A DNA stretch of 64,000 bases. It comes from Ferrovibrio sp046297895 (GTDB lineage Bacteria > Pseudomonadota > Alphaproteobacteria > Ferrovibrionales > Ferrovibrionaceae). The position numbers and the translations under genes are program-made. The stretch lies in assembly GCF_046297895.1 (NCBI RefSeq), contig NZ_JBKBHC010000006.1:248001-312000 (forward strand), in the 5' to 3' direction. Below are positions 32,731-39,780 of this stretch, piece by piece (within the stretch, counting starts at the first letter, position 1; each line of letters opens with the position of its first letter). The notes below the pieces were generated by a model. The model made no database searches, was not told the origin of the DNA, and was given only the letters and a program-made list of their open reading frames with translations.

Positions 32731-33582
32731 TCAGCGGACCGGGTCGGCGTCGCGTTCCAGCAGGCGCAGGGCCAAGGATGCGGCCTGGGTGCGGTTGAAC
32801 ACCTGCAGCTTGGCGAAGATCTGCCGCAGATGGGCCTTCACGGTTACCTCCTGCACGCCGAGGCGGATGGCGATGGCCTTGTTGGAATCGCCCTGGCTCA
32901 CCCATTTCAGAACTTCGCGCTCGCGGTCGGTTAACGCGGCCATGCGCGGATCGGCCGGCTCGGCGGGCCGTATCGGAATGCCGTCCTCGCCGAGATCGGC
33001 TTCCTGGCGTAGCAGCCGCAGCAGCTCGCGGTCGTCGGCGCCGTTGCGGGCACGGTCGGTCAGGTTGGCGAATTTGGCCGCGGCGATGTAGCTCGGCAGG
33101 AATTCCTCATACAGCCGTAACGCCTTCACCACGGTCAGGATCATGCTCTGCTGCGTGATCTCGGTCTTTTCCTTGTAGTCGTTGATGCCGTGGTTGGACA
33201 CCACGGTCAGCGGCGGCGCTTGGCCCGGCTGGCCGGTGCGGATCACGATCTGGGTCGATTTGTTGGCGAGGTCGTTGCGGATGTAGTCCACCAGCGCCAG
33301 GCCCGCATGTTCGGTTTCCATCACGACGTCCAGCAGAACCAGCGCGGTATCGGGATTGTCGCGCATCAGGTCGCGCGCTTCGGTGGCGGAATAGGCGCTG
33401 AGGAAGGCCAGGCCGCGCTTGCGGTAGTTGAAGTTACGCAGCAGCAGCTTGGTCAGGGAATGAACGTCGGGCTCGTCGTCGACGATCAGCACCTTCCACG
33501 ACCGTCGGTCCGGCGTGTGGCCGTCGGTTGGCCCCCCCGGCGGGCGGCTTTCGGCGATGAAGTTCAGCGTACTCTCTGCCAC
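32731..33582 (-). CDS. Response regulator, REC plus LuxR-type HTH
   Basis: This 283-residue protein has an N-terminal receiver domain (acidic pair D35-D36 in LIVDDEPDVH, phospho-acceptor D85 in LVLLDVVME, Thr116 region, and conserved lysine in NDYKEKTE). An alpha-helical linker of about 60 residues is followed by a LuxR HTH (LTDREREVLKWVSQGDSNKA, about 217-236; then VTVKAHLRQIFAKL). The NDYKEKTE loop resembles DUF3369-type response regulators. No histidine kinase is adjacent, so it is an orphan. It lies upstream of phr on the same strand but is separated by the ECF promoter. Confidence 0.87.
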   Translation of the reverse strand: MAESTLNFIAESRPPGGPTDGHTPDRRSWKVLIVDDEPDVHSLTKLLLRNFNYRKRGLAFLSAYSATEARDLMRDNPDTALVLLDVVMETEHAGLALVDYIRNDLANKSTQIVIRTGQPGQAPPLTVVSNHGINDYKEKTEITQQSMILTVVKALRLYEEFLPSYIAAAKFANLTDRARNGADDRELLRLLRQEADLGEDGIPIRPAEPADPRMAALTDREREVLKWVSQGDSNKAIAIRLGVQEVTVKAHLRQIFAKLQVFNRTQAASLALRLLERDADPVR

Positions 33583-33733
33583 TGGGGTCCGTCTCCCGTG
33601 TCACGCGCATCATAGCGCAGAGCGGGCCAAACCGGAACGTGTATGAGATATGACTTTCGACAAGGATCATGGTCTGACCCGCAATCCCGCGATAATCGTT
33701 AAGTTGTTGCTATTATTGATTGTTATAGGCTGG

Positions 33734-34360
33734 TTATTGCAGCCTGGCAGTCAGCAGCTTCACGCCGGCATAGCCAAAGGCCAGGGCGAAGGCACCCTCG
33801 AACCCGCGGCGCAGGCGCATATAGCCGCGCGCGACCGGAGGGCTGGAGAACAGCAGGGCATAGCCGTGGAAGACCAGCGCGCTCTGCGCCGCCACGGCGG
33901 CAATGATGACCAGCAGCGTCGCCGGCGCTGCATGGGCCGGCACGCCCACGGCATAGAGCGAGCCGAAGAACAGGATCGCCTTCGGGTTGGTCAGGTGCAG
34001 GCCAAGGCCTGCGGCATAGGCGCGTTTCCAGGTCGGGTTCGCCAGACCTCTCGGTTCCATTTCGCCCGGCGTGAGCGCCGAGCGGGCCGACTTGATGGCC
34101 AGGAAGATCAGATAGCCCGCGCCGCAATAGCGCAGCAGCTCGAACACCCAGGCATTGGCCAGCATCACGGCGCCAAGGCCGAAGGCGGCGGCCGTCGACC
34201 ACATCAGCGATCCGGTGCTGATGCCGCTGGCCACGGCCAGGCCATATCTGCGGCCGGCCTTCATCGAGGTGCCGGCAATGGTGACGGTGGCCGGGCCGGG
34301 GCTGGATGTTGCCATCAGCGCGGCCAGCAGGATGAGGGGCAGGTTGATCTCGCTCAGCAT
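33734..34360 (-). CDS. LysE/RhtB family amino-acid exporter
   Basis: The protein has 208 residues from ATG 34360 (MLSEINLP). The start LLAALMATSSPGPATVTIAG (about 11-30) and the central RAYAAGLGLHLTNPKAILFF (about 116-135) are LysE signatures, with about six membrane segments. It probably exports an amino acid or related metabolite. It lies 71 bases downstream of the MerR-type gene on the same strand. The 150 bases between it and the response regulator gene are AT-richer and show no clear gene. Confidence 0.86.
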   Translation of the reverse strand: MLSEINLPLILLAALMATSSPGPATVTIAGTSMKAGRRYGLAVASGISTGSLMWSTAAAFGLGAVMLANAWVFELLRYCGAGYLIFLAIKSARSALTPGEMEPRGLANPTWKRAYAAGLGLHLTNPKAILFFGSLYAVGVPAHAAPATLLVIIAAVAAQSALVFHGYALLFSSPPVARGYMRLRRGFEGAFALAFGYAGVKLLTARLQ

Positions 34361-34431
34361 GGCGCAAGCTTGTTCTGGCCGGCAGCATAAAGGCAAGCGC
34401 GCAGATGTATCGCTACAATGCTCCTATGCCT

Positions 34432-34875
34432 CTATGTCTTGTGCGGGCGTCGGTTCGGTTTGCCCTTGTCGGGTGCGGCAAGCCTGCCTGCGCCGGCCAC
34501 GCGAACCAACCGGCGAAAGGTGGGGCATTCCATGTGGCTGGGCGCCTTGCATACGGCGGCATGACGTAGGCCGTCGCGCATGGCCGCCAGGTGGCGGATG
34601 GTGCGGTCCAGTTCGTCGGCCTTGGCGTTCAGTTTCTCGCGCTTGATGCGCACCCTGCCATTGGGACCGAACATCGCGGAGATTTCCTCCAGGCTGAAGC
34701 CGGCCGTGCGGCCCAGTGCGATCAGGGCCAGCCGCTCCATCACATTGGGTTCGAACAGGCGCCGCAGGCCGCGCCGGCCGACCGAAACGATCAGGCCCTT
34801 TTCCTCATAGAAGCGCAGGGCGGAGGCGGGCAGCCCTGAGCGCTGCGCCACTTCGGCGATATCGAGCAATTGCAT
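34432..34875 (-). CDS. MerR-family regulator with a two-cysteine C-terminus
   Basis: The protein has 147 residues from ATG 34875. The N-terminal winged helix contains LDIAEVAQRSGLPASALRFY (about 4-23) followed by EEKGLI, then the dimerisation helix and a C-terminal C109-x7-C117 (CKAPSHMEC). SoxR uses four clustered cysteines for its [2Fe-2S] centre; only two are present here, so it is not a canonical SoxR, though its operator looks like a SoxR box. It diverges from DUF2938-DUF2798, its likely targets. The inducing signal is unknown; a thiol or metal switch at the two cysteines is a guess. Confidence 0.85.
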   Translation of the reverse strand: MQLLDIAEVAQRSGLPASALRFYEEKGLIVSVGRRGLRRLFEPNVMERLALIALGRTAGFSLEEISAMFGPNGRVRIKREKLNAKADELDRTIRHLAAMRDGLRHAAVCKAPSHMECPTFRRLVRVAGAGRLAAPDKGKPNRRPHKT

Positions 34876-34892
34876 GGCAAAGAGATTCCGTC

Positions 34893-34923
34893 TTGACCTC
34901 AAGTGAACTTGAGCTTGTAGGGT
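34893..34923 (+). promoter_or_regulatory. MerR-type promoter with SoxR-box-like operator
   Basis: TTGACC (34893-34898) and TAGGGT (34918-34923) are spaced by 19 bases, the overlong spacing typical of MerR-activated promoters. The spacer holds the palindrome CTCAAGT-GA-ACTTGAG (34898-34913), nearly the SoxR box CCTCAAGTTAACTTGAGG. It reads towards DUF2938 and lies 18 bases from the MerR start. Confidence 0.8.
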
Positions 34924-34976
34924 AGCCTTATTCCCGGCTGAAGCAAGCCCGGTTTGAGACGCAAGAGGTGCATGAA

Positions 34977-35462
34977 ATGTCAGAGGTGATGTTACGTATT
35001 GTTGCCGTCGGCGCTGGCGCCACGCTGGCGATGGATCTGTGGGGACTGGTGCTCCGGCGCGTCTATGGCGTAACCGGGCTGGATTACCGCCTGGTGGGCC
35101 GCTGGCTCGGCCACATCCCGAAAGGGCGGCTGCGCCATGACGGCATAGGCAAGGCGGCGCCGGTGGCGGGCGAGGCGGCCATCGGCTGGGCCGCGCATTA
35201 CGCCATCGGCATCATGTTTGCCGCCGGCCTCGTCGCCGTGTTCGGTGTCGGCTGGCTGCAGGCGCCCACGATCCTGCCGGCCCTGCTGACCGGACTGGTC
35301 ATCGTGGCCGCGCCCTTCCTGGTGCTGCAGCCGGCTTTCGGCATGGGGCTCGCATCATCGCGCATGCCCGATCCGACGGCATCGCGCCTGCGCAGCCTGA
35401 TCACCCATCTGGTGTTCGGCACCGGGCTTTTCATCGCCGCGCGCCTGACGGCGGCGTTCTAA
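34977..35462 (+). CDS. DUF2938 family membrane protein
   Basis: The protein has 161 residues from ATG 34977 (AGAGG eight bases upstream preferred over GTG 34968). There are about four hydrophobic segments. Features are GAGATLAMDLWGLVLRRVYG, then a LVGRWLGHIPKGRLRHDGIG loop and FLVLQPAFGMGLASSRMPDP, typical of DUF2938. The function is unknown. It is driven by the SoxR-box-like promoter and followed 33 bases later by a DUF2798 gene. Confidence 0.85.
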   Translation: MSEVMLRIVAVGAGATLAMDLWGLVLRRVYGVTGLDYRLVGRWLGHIPKGRLRHDGIGKAAPVAGEAAIGWAAHYAIGIMFAAGLVAVFGVGWLQAPTILPALLTGLVIVAAPFLVLQPAFGMGLASSRMPDPTASRLRSLITHLVFGTGLFIAARLTAAF

Positions 35463-35495
35463 ACCGCTCCCCAAAACCCGAAAGGAAAAGAAAAG

Positions 35496-35720
35496 ATGAT
35501 CTCCCCCCGATTTGCCCCCGTCGTTTTCGGCTTTGTGCTGTCTGCCCTGATGTCGTTCATTGTCTCGGGCATCGCCACGTTGCGCACCGCCGGCCTGGTG
35601 GATGATTTTGCCGGCCTTTGGGTATCGGCCTGGGTGCCATCATGGCTGGTGGCCTTCCCGGTCGTGCTGGTGGTCGCGCCGGTGGCGCGCCGCATCGTAC
35701 AGGGACTGGTACGGGCGTGA
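35496..35720 (+). CDS. DUF2798 family small membrane protein
   Basis: This 74-residue protein has two hydrophobic segments (about 7-27 and 45-65), begins MISPRFAPVVFGFVLSALMS and ends VAPVARRIVQGLVRA, typical of DUF2798. The function is unknown. An AAAGGAAAAG ribosome site lies upstream. It probably works in the same membrane as the DUF2938 protein. Confidence 0.82.
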   Translation: MISPRFAPVVFGFVLSALMSFIVSGIATLRTAGLVDDFAGLWVSAWVPSWLVAFPVVLVVAPVARRIVQGLVRA

Positions 35721-35805
35721 TGAGAGCAGGCCGGATGCGCAGGCATGCGTGTCCGGCTGCTGCCTATGCAGCAGGGGCAATGTGTTTGATGGTGCTTGGA
35801 AAGAA

Positions 35806-35880
35806 TGGCTCCCAGGGAGGGATTCGAACCCCCGACCGGGCGGTTAACAGCCGCCTGCTCTACCACTGAGCTACCTGGGA
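35806..35880 (-). tRNA. tRNA-Asn (anticodon GTT)
   Basis: The minus strand reads TCCCAGG acceptor, TAGCTCAGTGGTAGAGC D-arm, anticodon arm GGCGGCTGTTAACCGCC with GTT, T-arm GGGGGTTCGAATCCCTC, then CCTGGGA, discriminator G and encoded CCA. All stems pair. An open frame running across this gene into the thioesterase is therefore not coding. Confidence 0.97.
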
Positions 35881-35894
35881 TCAGTGCGGCGCGC

Positions 35895-35923
35895 AACCTA
35901 GCGACCCGGGCCCCCGACTGCAA
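35895..35923 (-). promoter_or_regulatory. Promoter of tRNA-Asn
   Basis: On the minus strand TTGCAG (35923-35918), 17 bases, TAGGTT (35900-35895), about 15 bases upstream of the mature tRNA 5' end. Confidence 0.55.
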
Positions 35924-36002
35924 GACCTCGTGTTCAAAAATTTCTCGGCCCTTTTCCGTGCCTTGCGCCAATGCTAAGCGGGTAAGGGGAGGAGCCCGCC
36001 GC

Positions 36003-36419
36003 ATGAAAATGGACAAGGCCGAACTGGCCGCCTTTCTGGACCGTGAATTCCCGCAGATGGCGCCGCTGCGGATGCGAATCGAGCATTGGGACGGCACGGC
36101 CCTGCGCCTGGCCATGCCCATCGGCGAGGCTCAGCTGCGCCCCGGCGGCACGGTGTCGGGCCCCACCATGATGACGCTGGCCGACTGCGCCGCCTATCTG
36201 CTGCTGCTCGGTCAAATCGGCCCGGTGGCGCTGGCGGTCACCACCAACCTGAACATCAACTTCCTGCGCAAGCCGGGCCTGGGCGATCTGACTGCCGAGG
36301 CCACCATGCTCAAGCTGGGCAAGACGCTGGCCATCATAGAGATCGCGCTCCATTCCGCCGGGGTGGACGGTCCGGTGGCCCATTCGGTACTCACCTACGC
36401 CATCCCGCCCGCGAAATAG
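36003..36419 (+). CDS. PaaI-type hotdog-fold thioesterase
   Basis: The protein has 138 residues from ATG 36003 (GGGGAGGAG upstream). The hotdog helix GGTVSGPTMMTLADCAAYLL (about 48-67) has the conserved Gly and acidic Asp of PaaI-like thioesterases. VALAVTTNLNINFLRKPGLG (about 77-96) is the second core region. It hydrolyses an acyl-CoA of unknown chain. It is a single gene between tRNA-Asn and the non-coding region before rplM. Confidence 0.85.
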   Translation: MKMDKAELAAFLDREFPQMAPLRMRIEHWDGTALRLAMPIGEAQLRPGGTVSGPTMMTLADCAAYLLLLGQIGPVALAVTTNLNINFLRKPGLGDLTAEATMLKLGKTLAIIEIALHSAGVDGPVAHSVLTYAIPPAK

Positions 36420-36560
36420 GCCCTCCCCGAACCGCCCCTCGAAGCCGACCGGGAAGCCGGGCCCCGACGTCAGCCCAAAGTCTTGATTGCTGAAATAATG
36501 TTCTTATATTGTTCCTTTGGCCTGTGCGAGCCCGTCCATAAAACCGGCCGGACAGAAACA

Positions 36561-36650
36561 ACCCCAAATGAACTCGAATGAACCTAAACGAGCCCAAACG
36601 AACCGGAATGAACCGAAACGAACCGCTACGGGCCTGGACGGTTGCAAACG
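36561..36650. repeat. Array of about nine 10-bp direct repeats
   Basis: Successive decamers starting at 36561 read ACCCCAAATG, AACTCGAATG, AACCTAAACG, AGCCCAAACG, AACCGGAATG, AACCGAAACG, AACCGCTACG, GGCCTGGACG and GTTGCAAACG. The consensus is about AACCNRAAYG and degenerates towards the right. The period equals one DNA helical turn. The array lies within the 477-base gene-free region 36420-36896; bases 36420-36560 show nothing else clear. Confidence 0.85.
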
Positions 36651-36756
36651 GCTGTTTTCGGCGCGATCCGGTGGCGTATCGGCAGAATAAATGCAGGGGG
36701 TGGCTGCAGACGTCATCCGATAAAGTGGCTAAGGCATTGTTTTATATGAAATGATA

Positions 36757-36778
36757 TAACGGTAATATAATACCGTTA
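36757..36778. repeat. AT-rich palindrome upstream of the rplM promoter
   Basis: TAACGGTA (36757-36764) and TACCGTTA (36771-36778) are perfect inverted repeats around ATATAA. They lie in an AT-rich patch (about 36735-36805) that also contains TTTATATGAA twice (36741 and 36792). The location just upstream of a -35 box suits an UP element or an operator. Confidence 0.75.
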
Positions 36779-36811
36779 ATTAAATATATGATTTATATGA
36801 AGAGAAGGGGT

Positions 36812-36840
36812 TTGACAGCGCGCCAGAAATCGCCATAGTG
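36812..36840 (+). promoter_or_regulatory. Promoter of rplM-rpsI
   Basis: A consensus TTGACA (36812-36817), 17 bases, ATAGTG (36835-36840). An AT-rich, UP-like patch precedes it. Transcription would start near 36847, just ahead of the hairpin at 36854. Confidence 0.7.
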
Positions 36841-36853
36841 CGCGCCGATCCGG

Positions 36854-36877
36854 CCGCCGGTCTTCCGGCGGTTTTTT
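36854..36877 (+). terminator. Terminator-like hairpin in the rplM leader
   Basis: CCGCCGG (36854-36860), loop TCTT, CCGGCGG (36865-36871), then six T. This is a textbook intrinsic terminator shape, yet it lies between the rplM promoter and the rplM start codon at 36897, so it may be an attenuator. Alternatively it ends transcripts coming from upstream. Confidence 0.75.
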
Positions 36878-36896
36878 CCACCCGTTAGGAAGTCCG

Positions 36897-37364
36897 ATGA
36901 AGACCTACAACGCCAAAGAGTCCGAAGTGGACAAGAAGTGGGTGCTGATCGACGCCGACGGCCTGGTTCTGGGCCGTCTCGCGTCGCTCATCGCCATGCG
37001 TCTGCGCGGCAAGCACAAGGCGATTTTCACGCCCAACGCCGATACCGGCGATCATGTCGTGGTGATCAACGCCGAGAAGGTGCGCGTCACCGGCCGCAAG
37101 GAACAGCAGAAGGTATTCTACTGGCATACCGGCCATCCGGGCGGCATAAAAGGCCGTTCGGTGGGCGAGAGCCTGTCCGGCCGTTTCCCCGAGCGCGTCA
37201 TCATGAAGGCCGTCGAGCGCATGCTGCCGAAGGAGAGCCCGCTGGCTCGCCGTCAGCTCACTAAGCTCAAGGTCTACAAGGGCCCGGCCCATCCGCATGA
37301 GGCGCAGCAGCCGGTGAAGCTGGATGTCGCCGCGCTCAATCCGAAGAACAAGAGGAACGACTGA
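36897..37364 (+). CDS. rplM: 50S ribosomal protein L13
   Basis: This 155-residue L13 of usual length has WVLIDADGLVLGRLASLIAM (about 15-34), LRGKHKAIFTPNADTGDHVV and the signature KAVERMLPKESPLARRQLTK (about 102-121). AGGA lies upstream of the ATG. It is an early-assembly protein of the large ribosomal subunit. It is followed by rpsI after 2 bases, the conserved bacterial pair. Confidence 0.98.
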   Translation: MKTYNAKESEVDKKWVLIDADGLVLGRLASLIAMRLRGKHKAIFTPNADTGDHVVVINAEKVRVTGRKEQQKVFYWHTGHPGGIKGRSVGESLSGRFPERVIMKAVERMLPKESPLARRQLTKLKVYKGPAHPHEAQQPVKLDVAALNPKNKRND

Positions 37365-37366
37365 TC

Positions 37367-37855
37367 ATGGCCGAGGGACGTACACTCGCCGATTTGAGCA
37401 AGGCCGACGCCGCCACCAAGGCTGCCGTGGCCGCCAAGGCCAATGGTGACGAGCGCAAGCTCGACAAGTTCGGTCGCGCCTATGCCACCGGCAAGCGCAA
37501 GGACGCGGTTGCCCGCGTGTGGATCAAGCCCGGCTCGGGCAAGTTCACCGTGAACGGCAAGGAGAGCAACAGCTACTTCGCCCGTCCGGTGCTGCGCATG
37601 CTGCTGCAGCAGCCGCTGGTGGTCACCAACCGGGTCGGCCAGTTCGACATCATGGCCACCGTCGTCGGCGGCGGCCTGTCGGGCCAGGCCGGTGCGCTGC
37701 GCCACGGCATCTCCAAGGCGCTGACCTATTTCGAGCCGGGCCTGCGCCCGGCCCTGAAGGCCCAGGGCTTCCTGACCCGCGATCCGCGCGTGGTCGAGCG
37801 CAAGAAGTACGGCAAGCCGAAGGCCCGCCGCAGCTTCCAGTTCTCGAAGCGTTAA
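37367..37855 (+). CDS. rpsI: 30S ribosomal protein S9
   Basis: This 162-residue S9 has an N-terminal extension of about 35 residues usual in alphaproteobacteria. The core runs from YATGKRKDAVARVWIKPGSG (about 39-58) through GGGLSGQAGALRHGISKAL to the C-terminal KYGKPKARRSFQFSKR, whose last residues contact P-site tRNA. An intrinsic terminator follows. Confidence 0.98.
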   Translation: MAEGRTLADLSKADAATKAAVAAKANGDERKLDKFGRAYATGKRKDAVARVWIKPGSGKFTVNGKESNSYFARPVLRMLLQQPLVVTNRVGQFDIMATVVGGGLSGQAGALRHGISKALTYFEPGLRPALKAQGFLTRDPRVVERKKYGKPKARRSFQFSKR

Positions 37856-37888
37856 AAACATCTCCGGACCCATGGTCCGGTATGGAAG

Positions 37889-37916
37889 GGGCCGGGAGCA
37901 ATCCCGGCCCTTTTTT
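37889..37916 (+). terminator. Intrinsic terminator of rplM-rpsI
   Basis: GGGCCGGGA (37889-37897), loop GCAA, TCCCGGCCC (37902-37910), then six T. Confidence 0.92.
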
Positions 37917-37917
37917 A

Positions 37918-37940
37918 CGCCCGGTTAACGATACCGGGCG
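37918..37940. promoter_or_regulatory. Inverted repeat ahead of the A1-B1 module
   Basis: CGCCCGGT (37918-37925) and ACCGGGCG (37933-37940) pair around TAACGAT. It lies between the rpsI terminator and the first gene of the coiled-coil module, as an operator or a second hairpin would. Confidence 0.5.
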
Positions 37941-37978
37941 GATTCTACAGTCGGACTTCCTCCGTCGCCGCCATCCGC

Positions 37979-38533
37979 ATGACCCTGACCGATGCCTTCA
38001 TCCTGGTGATCCCGGCCCTGCTGCTGCTGCTCGCAGCCGGCGGGTTGGCGACGCATATCGAGCGCATGGCCTATTACCTCTACGATGCCGGCGATATGAC
38101 CAGCATCAACGGCATGAGCCCGCCGCAGCTTCAGGTACGCCACGGCGAATGCCGGCGCGAGCAGGAACGGCTGCGCGTGCTGCTCGCCGATATGGACGAG
38201 CATATCGAAAGCCTGCAGCGCGAACGCGCCAGCCTGCTGGGGCAGGAGCGCGCACTGGCCGACGTGACAAAGAATTTCGTCGCCGAGGCCGGCTATCCCA
38301 CGGTCGGTGCGCTCGGCTACTACATCAAGATGGAGGGGCCGTCCAAGGAAATGCCGTTCGCCGGTCTCGCCTCGGTGGCCACCTCGCTCAGCGGCCGGCG
38401 GCAGGTGCGGCTGGTGACCTGGGGGCTGGCGCAGGTGGAGGCGCAGAACTTTGCCATGAACTGGGCCGGCGACGGCGCCCGCATCGTCAATGTACGGCCC
38501 TTCGAGGGCCGGCTGCTCTGGCACGAGGCCTGA
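37979..38533 (+). CDS. Unknown membrane-anchored coiled-coil protein, family A copy 1
   Basis: I do not recognise this 184-residue protein. One N-terminal membrane segment (about 5-25) is followed by a coiled-coil-like charged helix (about 50-97) and a C-terminal globular part. The latter has GYYIKMEGPSKEM (about 113-125), GRRQVRLVTWGL (about 139-150) and VRPFEGRL (about 172-179). The gene at 39223 encodes a paralogue that aligns almost without gaps over the C-terminal part. The next gene starts 2 bases after its stop. The soluble part may face either side; no cysteine or catalytic motif stands out. A bundle-forming structural or scaffold role is only a guess. Confidence 0.85.
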   Translation: MTLTDAFILVIPALLLLLAAGGLATHIERMAYYLYDAGDMTSINGMSPPQLQVRHGECRREQERLRVLLADMDEHIESLQRERASLLGQERALADVTKNFVAEAGYPTVGALGYYIKMEGPSKEMPFAGLASVATSLSGRRQVRLVTWGLAQVEAQNFAMNWAGDGARIVNVRPFEGRLLWHEA

Positions 38534-38535
38534 CG

Positions 38536-39078
38536 ATGTCCGACATCATTTCCATTCTTGCCATCGTCATTATCCTGGCGCTGGTCGGACTGACGCTGGC
38601 GGTGGTGATCGACCGCGGCCGCATGGGCTGGGGGCGGGCGGCGGCCGAAGCCACGGCCCGGCGGCGCCAGTACGAGGACATGGCCGAGCGCATCCAGCAT
38701 ATGGAGCGGGTGATCGAGGAACAGAAGACCGATCTGGTGAACAAGGAGGGCAAGGCCGGCGAGCTGGGCCGCGAAATCGAGAAGATCAAGACCGATCTCG
38801 ACAGTCGCGAGCTGCCTTTCCGCTACACCACCGTGCCGATCGCCAGCGGCGACATGTATGGCCCGACCTGGCGTTTTGTCGCCCGCCAGCCGGCCCTGGC
38901 CGAAGGCGCCGCGCCCGACCATCCGGCGGCGCAGTGGGATGCCGGCCGAACCTACATCGTGGCGACTGTGAATCAGTCGGAGGCGCGCTCGGTGATGGAC
39001 CGCCTGCTGCCTCGCCACCGCGGCTTCAACATCGTCGCGGTCGGCGCCATCGTTTCCAATGCCCCATCAGCCAATTAG
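38536..39078 (+). CDS. Unknown membrane-anchored coiled-coil protein, family B copy 1
   Basis: The protein has 180 residues from ATG 38536; the longer open frame upstream is a shadow of rpsI and A1. It has one membrane segment (about 4-25), a coiled coil (about 36-92; ERIQHMERVIEEQKTDLVNK) and a C-terminal domain with ELPFRYTTVP (about 92-101), YGPTWRFVARQP (about 108-119), DHPAAQWDAGR (about 128-138) and a NQSEARSVM stretch. It is paralogous to the product of 39773-40345 and not to family A. The coupling of one A and one B gene, repeated twice, suggests that A and B proteins associate. Confidence 0.85.
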   Translation: MSDIISILAIVIILALVGLTLAVVIDRGRMGWGRAAAEATARRRQYEDMAERIQHMERVIEEQKTDLVNKEGKAGELGREIEKIKTDLDSRELPFRYTTVPIASGDMYGPTWRFVARQPALAEGAAPDHPAAQWDAGRTYIVATVNQSEARSVMDRLLPRHRGFNIVAVGAIVSNAPSAN

Positions 39079-39122
39079 CGCCGTTTTTCCCGGCGGAACC
39101 GCATTTATGGTTAAAAGCCGGC

Positions 39123-39139
39123 GCCGCCGAGTCGGCGGC
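39123..39139. other. GC-rich palindrome between B1 and A2
   Basis: GCCGCCGA (39123-39130), G, TCGGCGGC (39132-39139). Together with nearby CGGGC-TTT-GCCCG it makes the 144-base gap between the two module copies rich in hairpins. The second pair may be separately transcribed or processed. Confidence 0.55.
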
Positions 39140-39222
39140 AAATGATCCGTTGATTTGGCCCGGGCTTTGCCCGACATTTATCCCCAGGGGACATTCCCCC
39201 GGGAAAGATATGGGGCCGCGGG

Positions 39223-39780
39223 ATGGATCCCGTCGATATCGTTTTCGCGCTGCTGCCGTCGCTGCTGATGTTCTTCGCTGTCTCGCTCGGGGCCAACAGC
39301 CTTGAGCGCTATGTCTTCAACTATGCCCGCAACCGGTTCGAACTTGATCGGCTCGCCGCCGAAGTCGAGGGCGTGCGGGCGCGCATCGGCAATATCCGCA
39401 TCGAATACGACGAATTGCTGGAAGACAAGGCCGAGCAGGAACTGCGCCTGGGCGAACGCCAGTCGGCCTATGGCAGCATCATGGCGCGCGAGGTGGAATT
39501 CAGCGACCCGCGCAACATGGTCGTCTACGAGATCGGCATCCCCAAGCCGCGTATGACCGGCTGGTACGTGAAGGCGATCGGGCCCGAGATGCACGAGATG
39601 TTCAGCGGTCCCGGATCGACCGTCTGTCCGTTTCCCGGCCGGCGCGCGGCGCGGCTGGTGATTTGGGGCCTGCCCAACGAGGAGGCGGTGCGCCTGCGCG
39701 CCAAGAAGACCTTCGGCGCATTGTCGGAAATCATGGTGATCCGTCCCTTCGACGGCAAGCTGCGGCTCGGCGATGCCTGA
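39223..39780 (+). CDS. Unknown membrane-anchored coiled-coil protein, family A copy 2
   Basis: This 185-residue paralogue of the 37979 product has a membrane segment (about 6-24), a coiled coil (about 36-80) and the C-terminal domain with GWYVKAIGPEMHEM (about 113-126), GRRAARLVIWGL (about 139-150) and IRPFDGKL (about 173-180). Residue numbers match copy 1 almost exactly, so the two are ancient duplicates that have diverged greatly outside these motifs. It overlaps the following B gene by 8 bases, tighter than the first pair. Confidence 0.85.
   Translation: MDPVDIVFALLPSLLMFFAVSLGANSLERYVFNYARNRFELDRLAAEVEGVRARIGNIRIEYDELLEDKAEQELRLGERQSAYGSIMAREVEFSDPRNMVVYEIGIPKPRMTGWYVKAIGPEMHEMFSGPGSTVCPFPGRRAARLVIWGLPNEEAVRLRAKKTFGALSEIMVIRPFDGKLRLGDA

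Noticed and set aside
33632..33669. A third TGATCC upstream of the response regulator on the minus strand
   Set aside because: Seventeen bases downstream reads TCATAC instead of GTATC, so it does not match the other two ECF promoters.
34893..34923. Canonical SoxR-SoxS type control
   Set aside because: The operator is similar but the adjacent MerR protein lacks the four-cysteine cluster of SoxR, so the name soxR is not used.
35796..36002. Upstream extension of the thioesterase frame
   Set aside because: It would translate through tRNA-Asn; ATG 36003 has a strong ribosome site.
36561..36650. CRISPR array
   Set aside because: Units are 10 bp with no spacers, and there are no cas genes nearby.
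36568..36690. A 40-codon frame across the decamer array (NEPKR repeats)
   Set aside because: The period of 10 is not a multiple of 3, there is no ribosome site, and the peptide repeat simply follows from 30-bp multiples of the DNA repeat.
37519..38535. Apparent extension of the 38536 gene far upstream through rpsI and A1
   Set aside because: The extension is out of frame with rpsI and A1 and has no homology. The ATG at 38536 gives a protein with a proper membrane start that aligns with its paralogue.
39143..39148. TGATCC between B1 and A2
   Set aside because: No GTATC-like element follows at 16-18 bases.
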